A stretch of 64,000 bases of DNA from Lepeophtheirus salmonis (taxonomy: Eukaryota; Arthropoda; Copepoda; Siphonostomatoida; Caligidae): the NCBI RefSeq assembly GCF_016086655.4, contig NC_052137.2, positions 1,674,001 to 1,738,000 of the forward strand, written 5' to 3'. The notes beneath the pieces are model-generated. The model was not told the origin of the DNA, made no database searches, and was given only the letters and a program-made list of their open reading frames with translations. The position numbers and the translations under genes were made by a program. Shown piece by piece: positions 57,174 through 64,000 of the stretch. How positions within the stretch are numbered: the first letter of the stretch is position 1; every line of letters starts with the position of its first letter.

Positions 57174-58330
57174 ATTAGTGTTGGGGTGCGTCTGAAAATC
57201 TTAGACCGGTCTAAGATTTGGTTCTTTAAAAAAGTTCATTGTGGATGGGTCTTATTTAAAATTTGTTCTAGACGTATACTATAGATGAATTGTTGAGGAT
57301 GTCAGTTGTTAGGGGTACGCTGGACGGACTGAAGTCCCCCTCCACAAAAAAAAGGAAAGTTTGCTTTTCAAGAAAATTCAATATTTGAAATATTTTTTCA
57401 AAAAATTTAGTTTTCTGTGAATAGCTATGGATTTTTGAAATTTTTCTCCAAAAAATTGAATGTTTGAAAAAAAAATTTATATTTGAAATTAAAATTTTGA
57501 CTTTTTATTAATCAGCTGTGGATTTTTCAAATTAAAAAAAAAAAAATAATGTTTGAATTTTAGTTTTTGAAATTTTTTGTGATCAGGTGTGAATTTTTGA
57601 AACTTTTTTAAAAAAAATTTAATTTTTGAGAGTCACTATCAATTTGTGAAATTTTTTTATGGACTGCTGCTAATGATTTAATATTTAAAGTTTAATTTTG
57701 AATTTTCTTGTGAATAGCTGTAGATTTTGGATTATTTTTTTCTAAAAAATTTTATGATTGAAGTTTATTTTTCGAAATTTTTTTACAAAAAATTTCATAT
57801 TTTTGTAAATATCTGTGGATTTTTGATTTTTTTTTACAAAATGCAATATTTGAAGTTTAATTTTGAAATATTTTTCCAAAAAATTTAATATTTGGATTTT
57901 AATTTTAGAAATTTTAGAAGATGTGAATTTATAAAAATTTAAAAAAAATAATTTTTGTGAGTAGCTGTGGAAAAATTAATTTTGGGATTATTTTTTCAAA
58001 AAATTTCAAAAAACCAAGCCCCCCTCGAAATACAATCATGCAGACACCCCAGGTAGTGTTTTAAAATTCTGAACATCAACGTACAATCACGTCATATGAA
58101 ATTAAATGTGTTGCATAAATCATATGTGTAAAACTCATAAATCAAGAGTAGGAAGAAAATAAGACCCAGGATTGAGATCCAAAAAATCGGATACCACTTT
58201 GAAAACCATTAAATTTCAGTCTATTGTATGAGATCGCTGTCTAGAACGAAATATCAGTCTAAATCGATTTAAAAAAACATTAATACCGAATTGGAAAAAA
58301 TATTCGGTTTTGTACAGAGTCTCAATATTA
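57174..58330. mobile_element. F3 element with nested F1
   Basis: The left end ATTAGTGTTGGGGTGCGTCT and right end TGTACAGAGTCTCAATATTA are imperfect inverted complements. 'AGATGAATTGTTGAGGATGT CAGTTGT' and, after the nested F1, 'AATCACGTCATATGAAATTA' are standard F3 interior. F1 copy 17 separates them. Confidence 0.72.
57311..58050 (+). repeat. F1 repeat copy 17 (longest array)
   Basis: Head AGGGGTACGCTGGACGGACT; twelve or more units with spacers TGAATAGCTATGG, ATCAGCTGTGG and GATCAGGTGTG; tail AACCAAGCCCCCCTCGAAAT and AATCATGCAGACACCCCAGG. Inserted into F3 at the CAGTTGT site, which is uninterrupted in the copies near 47030 and 63945. Confidence 0.85.
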
Positions 58331-58376
58331 GGATTCAGGAAATATCATAAGGAAAGAAATATAGTGACGATCAAAA

Positions 58377-58702
58377 AAATTACTAGGCAGTTTAGCTTGG
58401 TTAGATAGATTTTGATTTTGAGAAGTGTAATGTAGTTATTGGGTTTTGTCTACAAGTAAAAATTATCTTAAAATCCGAAGGAGAAAAAATCAGGATATTA
58501 AATCGATGGCTGTTTTTGCCAAAAACTATTTTTTTTACTATACTAAAAACAGCTAAAGGCAATGGAACAATCTTCTTCTTTGTTTATAGTATACAATGTA
58601 ATACTTTAAAATTTCTCCATGTACTTGTGTTTAAGATCAGTTAAAGTACGTAATAAAGGGTCATAATCAAAATATCAAAAAAAAAAAAAAAAAAAAAAAA
58701 AA
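58377..58702 (+). repeat. Candidate polyadenylated retrocopy
   Basis: An AATAAA signal at 58652-58657 is followed about 20 bp later by an uninterrupted A run of about 24 (58679-58702). That is the arrangement left when a polyadenylated transcript is reverse-transcribed and inserted. The 250-300 bp upstream show no domain and would be 3' UTR or non-coding RNA sequence. The 5' end and target duplication could not be set. Confidence 0.4.
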
Positions 58703-58849
58703 GGAAGATTTATATATTGTAGATCAGGGTTGGGTTTATGGGTGAGACAGGAGGCAAGCATCCAGCACAGTAATGAAAATCAGGAGCATTTTGAGGATGA
58801 CAAAAAAAACAACCCCCCGAAAATCCATATGGTAACCCTGACAATTTGA

Positions 58850-59090
58850 AGAATAGTTTGAAGGAGAGAAGATAAGCTGTCATGACGTTTCAAAAAATCA
58901 TGACCAAGAACCTATGACAAGGGCATAGGGGAGGGAAAATTAAAAAGGATATAGGCAATAATTAATTCGATGTTGATCTTCAATTCCACTCTGAGTCCAG
59001 GACACTTACAATTCTACATACAAATCTTCAAGATTACTCTCCGTCTTTTATGAGTATACACAAATATTCAATCCGGGTTTGTATATAGCC
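58850..59090 (-). repeat. F5 foldback right-arm copy
   Basis: 'TGTCATGACGTTTCAAAAAA', 'GATCTTCAATTCCACTCTGA' and 'AAGATTACTCTCCGTC' match the right halves of the complete F5 copies; the left arm is absent. Confidence 0.6.
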
Positions 59091-59139
59091 ACTGACTCAT
59101 ACAAAATGTCCGGTCGCTCTGTAAAAATAAAAGAAAAAG

Positions 59140-59320
59140 ATCATTAACAATTTGAAGAATGTTTGGAAGGAGAGGAGCTAAGCTGTTATGACGTATTATT
59201 AGAACAGCTGTAAAGGAGCTGTGAGAGAAAGTTAATAACCATACATCCTACTCGGTTTACAGCAAGTACATAAAGGCTAGAATTACTCTGATATCAATCC
59301 TCCCTTCTCAATAATTAAAT
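59140..59320 (-). repeat. Second F5 right-arm copy
   Basis: Begins AACAATTTGAAGAATGTTTG like the copy just upstream, with 'TGTTATGACGTATTATTAGA' and 'CATCCTACTCGGTTTACAGC'. Two partial copies lie in tandem. Confidence 0.6.
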
Positions 59321-59700
59321 GATGATGATAATAGATATATAAAGTAAAATATTGTACTCATTTACTACATAATTTCTAGGTCATATCTTATAGACCTCTC
59401 TATGTAATTGTATACAGTAGAAATGGATTCCCCAGAAGATAAAAGCTAATAAAGCTTGTGAAATGAAAATTCACTCTTCAGGCTGCCAACTGCAACAAAA
59501 ACGGGAGAGCTACGAAGTGCTAAAAAAATCCTAAATAAGTTCCCAATTCAACAAGTATCACAGGTCATATTTTCCACAGCTCTAAAATTTCTCATGAATA
59601 AAAGATTAATGACGGCAGCTTTATAAAATGAAATACTATGCTCAGGCTGCAACTACAAAGAATGTCGTACTCGTTCTAAATCATATTTTATTCACTTTTG
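59321..59700. other. Intergenic DNA
   Basis: No gene or clear repeat. Confidence 0.4.
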
Positions 59701-60314
59701 TACCGAGTGGTCCATTCAAATATCAACACTTTGAATTTTAAACTTCAACCAGAGATAATTTTAACAAAATTAATAGTATAAATAGATGTGTGTCTGAGCT
59801 CTCTTAATGTAGCCGCCCTTAGTGACCATGATGGCTTCCAGGTGGTGGCGGAAGGCCTGGTATCCTCTGCGGATGTATTTCTCTGTGATGGGACACCAAT
59901 GCTGGCTGACAGTGGCTTTGAGGGCTTTGGTTTCTGGAGGATGGACACTGCTGGCCTGACGCTCGACATCCACCCAAAAGGGCTAGTCGAAGCTGTTGGC
60001 ATCAGGGCTTTAGGGGGTAAAAAGTGTTGAAAAAGAGTTGAAAATAACTCGGAAGACTAATTCAAAAGAATCTTTCAACAGAGGAGATGGGGTTCTCTCA
60101 TTGCTGGTGTCAAACGTGGCCTCTCCATACTCATAAGGTTCTTTCCACACACTTCTTTGATAGCTCTCTGGACAGTCTGTTGTAAAACACTGAGATCTCT
60201 TGTATGATTTGTTTTGTAATTAATTCTTTATGCTTTAGTAAAGCTACATATAAATTAATTTTAATCACTTCATTAATGATTGAATTAGTACGTGCTCAGA
60301 TTTCAATGGACCGC
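59701..60314 (-). mobile_element. Deleted Tc1/mariner-like element with both ends
   Basis: The left end ACCGAGTGGTCCATTCAAAT and right end ATTTCAATGGACCGCC are inverted complements, so this 614-bp copy has both terminal repeats. On the minus strand the C-terminal transposase block is open: 'KALKATVSQHWCPITEKYIR' and 'RGYQAFRHHLEAIMVTKGGY' (about 59935-59800). The N-terminal HTH and the DDE core are absent. It is the cleanest non-autonomous member of the family that also occupies 2031, 14569 and 50658. Confidence 0.8.
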
Positions 60315-61026
60315 CATATAACTGTATGTCGTAGAAAAGTAAGTTAAATAATAATGATAACAGGTTCGGGAAATAAAATTAACACTTACGGTCGACAACC
60401 TCCAAAAAAAAAAAAGCAACTAATCATACACCTTCAGAAAATATATAACATTGTTTAAGTTCCCAATTACGATAGTTTGCGCACGCGGTTAAGTCATATT
60501 TTCTACAACTCTAAATATAATCAACTCAACAAAGATATACATATAATGCTATAAAGTAAAGGAGATTATAAGTCCGATAATAACAATAAGAAGAATCTTC
60601 TTTTAGACAAAAGTATATTATCTAACGTGCGTATCTTTCATTATCTTCATTAAGATAATAATAATAATAATAATAAATGTGTGTCTGTGTGTGTGAACAA
60701 ACAAACAAACAAACAGTTGAAGAAAAAAAAGATAGTAAATATTATATAAATTGTTTTACAAGTGTACTCCATTAATTATAAACGCTTCAGAGACTTTTCT
60801 CTCCCATTTTTTTATTTTATTTTATTTTATTTCCCCCCTCTTCTTCACTTTTTTATTATTATTATTATTGCTCCTATTTCAAAAAATAAATTGTCAACGT
60901 GAGTAAATAATAATAACAGAAGGAAGAAAAAGAAGAAGAAATCATTCAAACGTAAATAAACTGATTAAGTATTAAGACGAACTCGAAAAAAAAAGAAGAA
61001 GATATTTTTATAATATTTTTACAAAT
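60315..61026. other. Intergenic DNA with simple repeats
   Basis: An (AAT)n tract at 60656-60677, a GTGT tract at 60680-60694, (CAAA)n at 60698-60712 and (TTTTA)n near 60810-60830. No gene. Confidence 0.6.
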
Positions 61027-61463
61027 TATATATATGTGGTCTGTCAACACAAAAGCAAGATCAAATGTTTTTTATCCAAAGGCAGTCTGAATTACTTTTG
61101 TATCTCATTTCTATTAATAAAATGATTCTTATCAAGCCTTTGAATGTTATAAAGTAGATACAATTGATCATCATAATAACAGAATGATAAATTAATGGAA
61201 TGTATTTGAAAGAGGTCATATCGGGGGCCATTGTGAGTCCTTTAAATTTAATAAAGGGCCTAAACTATAGATATAACATTCCCAAAATTTAAAAATTTAA
61301 AATCAAAGCCTATAATTTAGTTAAATGTATCTATAAGTAAAGTTGTTGTACATCAACACTAAAGCAAGCTTGAAGTTATTTTATCCCAGTTGAGTCTAGA
61401 TTACATTTGTATCCAATTTCTAATAAGAATACTTTGGGTGTGTTGCAAATTAAACTCTTCTAG

Positions 61464-61899
61464 AGCGTCAGGGAAGGGGGGGTTGATTTTTTTTCGAAAA
61501 AAAATTGAAAAAACCATATTTTCAAAGAAAATTAAATTTTTTGGATTTATTTTTCGAAAATCCATAGATATTCACAAAACATAACAAAAATTAAATTTTT
61601 TTGGAAAAAAATATTTCAAAAATCCCAAGCTTCTAGAAAAAAACTAAATTTTTGGAAAAAAATGTCAAAAATCCATAGTTATACACAAAAAATTACATTT
61701 TTTGGAAAGATATTTTAAATCTTGAATTTTTTGAAAAAAATTTTAAAAAAGTCACCACTATTCACAAAAATTTTTTGAAAAAAATTTCAAATATTAAATT
61801 ATTTGCTCTGCTGAATAATTTGACAAATTACGAAAAAATTTCACAAAAAGAAAGACATCTTTAATTTGGGGTAGGAACAGCCCCTTCAACCCACCCCCA
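61464..61899 (-). repeat. F1 repeat copy 18 (reverse)
   Basis: Starts AGCGTCAGGGAAGGGGGGGT; about seven units; a constant section 'TTTGCTCTGCTGAATAATTT' near the inverted head; head TTTGGGGTAGGAACAGCCCC TTCAACCCACC. Confidence 0.8.
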
Positions 61900-62343
61900 A
61901 AAAAATTCAAAAATCTATACACAGAAAATTATTATTTTTTTTTGGAAAAAACTTTCAAAAATCTATGGGTTTTATCGATTTTTTTAAAACTTCTTAGAAA
62001 TAATTTCAAAAATTGAATTTTATATTTTTTGGAAAAAAATTTCAAAATCTACAACTGTTCGCAAAAAATTAAATTTTTTGGAAAAAAAATTCAGTTATTA
62101 ATTTTTTTCAAAAAAGAAATAAAGAAATCCACAGCTTTTAAGAGAAAATTAATTTTTTTAGAAAAAATATTTCAAAAATTAGATTTAAAATATTTGAATT
62201 TAAAAAAAAAAAAAATCAAATATTATTTTTTTTTGCTCTGCTGCTTAATTTGCTCGAATGACGGAAAAAATTTCTATTAAAAAGCAAAAATTTCTTAATT
62301 TTTGGGAGGGGCCCACCTCCATCCACTCTCTTAGAAGTAGCCC
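61900..62343 (-). repeat. F1 repeat copy 19 (reverse)
   Basis: Follows copy 18 directly in the same orientation; about seven units, the constant section 'TTTGCTCTGCTGCTTAATTT', and the inverted head GGGAGGGGCCCACCTCCATC. The two copies form a tandem pair sharing one junction. Confidence 0.78.
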
Positions 62344-62734
62344 AAATTGAGTGTCACAATAAATGAAAAAAAAAGTGATACATTTTATTATAAAAGGTCA
62401 TAGTGGTGTGAATATAAGTGGTTTTATATCAAATAAAGGCCCTAAACTATAGCTAAAGCACTTGAATATCGTGACTCATCCTCCTAATTTGATGTCAAAG
62501 CTTATAAATGACTAAAATATATATATGAATAATGGAACGACGGTAGGTTGAATATATGAAGTAAAGTATTACATTTGGACTTTCTCCTTTATTTGATTTT
62601 TCTTCCAGATTGTTTTTATGTAGAGTCGCTACATATATAAATTTTGCATATATATTAATCCACTAATGATCTTCCTTTTTGTTTGTTTCCATTTTTCTTA
62701 TCCCCCCCCCCCTTTGGAGGCGTTGCAAATTGCA

Positions 62735-62940
62735 TATATTTGCAAAAATCCATGGATTCAATGTATTTGAAAGGCCATATCCGGGCCAAATTAAGTACCA
62801 TTAATCAAATCAAGGCTCAAACTATAGTGAAAATTGTTAGGTATCTCAATTCACCCCATAAATTTGATATTGAAGACTAAAATTCACTTGTTTTTTGTTC
62901 AATATTGTTTATATGTTGACGCACCATAAATATACATATT
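62735..62940. repeat. F2 repeat, right part
   Basis: 'GGCGTTGCAAATTGCATATA', 'CATATCCGGGCCAAATTAAG' and 'TAGTGAAAATTGTTAGGTAT' match F2 interiors; it ends TTATATGTTGACGCACCATA (62911-62930). Confidence 0.6.
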
Positions 62941-63425
62941 ACATATATTGATATGACAGTACTCTAAGGAGAGAGAGATTAATTATGGACGGCGGTGGCC
63001 TTGGGTGTCATATGAATATAGAATTGCATCTCTTTTTAATATTCTTGTTACTTGTAAATATAAGTATATTATTATTATACATAAGCATAGTGCATGCATT
63101 TGTCTACTTTAAAGAGATGTAATCCTCACTGACATATTTTATTATTATTGTTATTATCAGCATTGTAGATCTTTCTCTCTCCCCGCTTAAGTATTTCATG
63201 TACATATTTATGTACAAAGATACTATTTGATACATATATACGTTATATCTAAATAAAATCTGTCAGATATTATTGTTAAAAGACACGCAACCTATAATTA
63301 TTCCTTTCTCACTCCTCTTTTTTTATTTTCTTTTATTTGAAAACTTATTATTATTTTCAAAAATATTATGTGTACATATATTTATTTATGTATTAGTTTA
63401 GTAATGTCTATGATATGTTTTATAC
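62941..63425. other. Intergenic DNA
   Basis: No gene. 'GACACGCAACCTATAATTAT' near 63282 resembles the start of F4 but the rest of the unit is absent. Confidence 0.4.
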
Positions 63426-63645
63426 ACGTCGTTACCTTTATTGTATCACGCAACCTTGTATACAATCGAAACAGAGAGAGAAAGACCAAAAATTACTTGT
63501 AGTTGTGGAATTATAATTAAATACTTGTTGATAAATGTTAACAGCTTAACGAGAACACATTCTAATTCAACCAATCAACGTTCAGAATACTGACTAGGCA
63601 AAAAGAAGCAGAAACAACTGCCGCTCACAACTGTGACTGAGATAA
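63426..63645 (+). repeat. F4 repeat, reference copy
   Basis: Starts ACGTCGTTACCTTTATTGTA TCACGCAACC and ends TGACTAGGCAAAAAGAAGCA GAAACAACTG. It is the most complete copy and is used here to define the family. Confidence 0.72.
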
Positions 63646-63684
63646 GGCTTTGATTAGTATAGTAATATCCATGATATGTTTTAT

Positions 63685-63845
63685 ACAAGTTGTCTTCTTT
63701 TATTGCATCACTCAACCTTTCATACGCAAAGACACACAAGAGTCAAATGTAATATGCCAATTCTGGACCAATTCTTCCTAATTATTGAGTTATTACTCAA
63801 TCGTTGTTGACAAGTGTTTATAGCATAAAAGTAACCAATTATAAT
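63685..63845 (+). repeat. Second F4 repeat, adjacent
   Basis: Starts AAGTTGTCTTCTTTTATTGC ATCACTCAACC and has 'TGCCAATTCTGGACCAATTC'. Truncated where an F3-like segment begins. Both F4 copies are preceded by the same ATGATATGTTTTATACA segment, so the duplicated unit is larger than F4 itself. Confidence 0.6.
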
Positions 63846-64000
63846 TTGGTAATTTAAATAAGTCTGGCCCGACTTCAAAGAAAATTTGATCTGACAAGAA
63901 ATCGGTTTCGTTTAAAATTCAGTTTAGAATTGTTCATGACGTCAGTTGTGTTTCAAAATTGTGAGCATTTACCTACCATAATGTCATATTATAAAGTTAA
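63846..64000. repeat. F3 interior, running off the window
   Basis: 'GTTCATGACGTCAGTTGTGT', 'TTCAAAATTGTGAGCATTTA' and 'CATAATGTCATATT' are the F3 interior blocks seen at 47030 and 57290-58110. The right end lies beyond the window. Confidence 0.6.

Larger units (their letters stand above)
61027..62640. repeat. F2 units interrupted by two F1 copies
   Basis: Starts TATATGTGGTCTGTCAACAC AAAAG. A second unit starts near 61335 (TGTTGTACATCAACACTAAA). Its interior stops at 'GTGTGTTGCAAATTAAAC' (61439), is split by F1 copies 18 and 19 (61464-62343), and resumes at 'AAATTGAGTGTCACAATAAA' (62344). It ends near 62635 with GAGTCGCTACATATATAA. The uninterrupted F2 copy at 30298 reads straight through the corresponding point. 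Confidence 0.72.

Overview
This window looks like AT-rich nuclear DNA from an arthropod. The four recognisable host genes are ordinary animal genes with short GT-AG introns (mostly about 55-75 bp). Dispersed Tc1/mariner, hAT, piggyBac and foldback elements fill most of the rest. Their density, and the form of the Tc1/mariner relics, suggest a caligid copepod (sea louse) such as Lepeophtheirus or Caligus. That placement is inference from general resemblance, not from a search. No prokaryotic operons, CRISPR arrays, tRNA or rRNA genes were seen.

Layout. 1-19 kb is gene-poor and repeat-rich: a hAT relic, two mariner relics, several Tc1-like fragments, foldback elements and a large hairpin element. 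19.46-22.80 kb (minus) is an ENL/AF9 (Drosophila Ear) homologue with an N-terminal YEATS domain and a C-terminal AHD. 24.67-25.99 kb (plus) is PUS3/DEG1 tRNA pseudouridine synthase, divergent from ENL; an inverted-repeat-bounded element ends 13 bp before its start codon. 28.31-29.61 kb (plus) is an ethanolaminephosphotransferase (EPT1/SELENOI type) with threonine where vertebrates carry selenocysteine. 30-38.9 kb is intergenic with a 3' mariner fragment, a 1.5-kb foldback structure and a small foldback MITE. 38.9-42.03 kb (minus) is the spliceosomal G-patch protein SUGP1 in nine exons. 42.1-64 kb has no host gene I can recognise and is a mosaic of nested non-autonomous elements, a decayed piggyBac transposase and a probable polyadenylated retrocopy.

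The genes are unrelated housekeeping functions (transcription elongation, tRNA modification, phospholipid synthesis, splicing) and do not form a pathway. Exon phases were checked by arithmetic. ENL exon 4 and SUGP1 exon 6 each carry a single-base homopolymer indel that breaks an otherwise conserved frame, most simply an assembly error.

The most distinctive feature is a dispersed family, called F1 here, with ends CAGGGGCGTCCGCAGGA / TCCTGCGGACGCCCCTG. It has a constant head and tail around a variable-length array of self-complementary units of about 50 bp. About 19 full or partial copies cover roughly a tenth of the window, and several sit inside other repeat families. Further families defined by comparing copies within the window: F2 (ends TATATGTGGTGCGTCAACAC), F3 (ends ATTAGTGTTGAGACTCGGTC), F4 (about 215 bp, starting CGTTACCTTTATTGTATCACG) and F5 (about 600-bp foldback).
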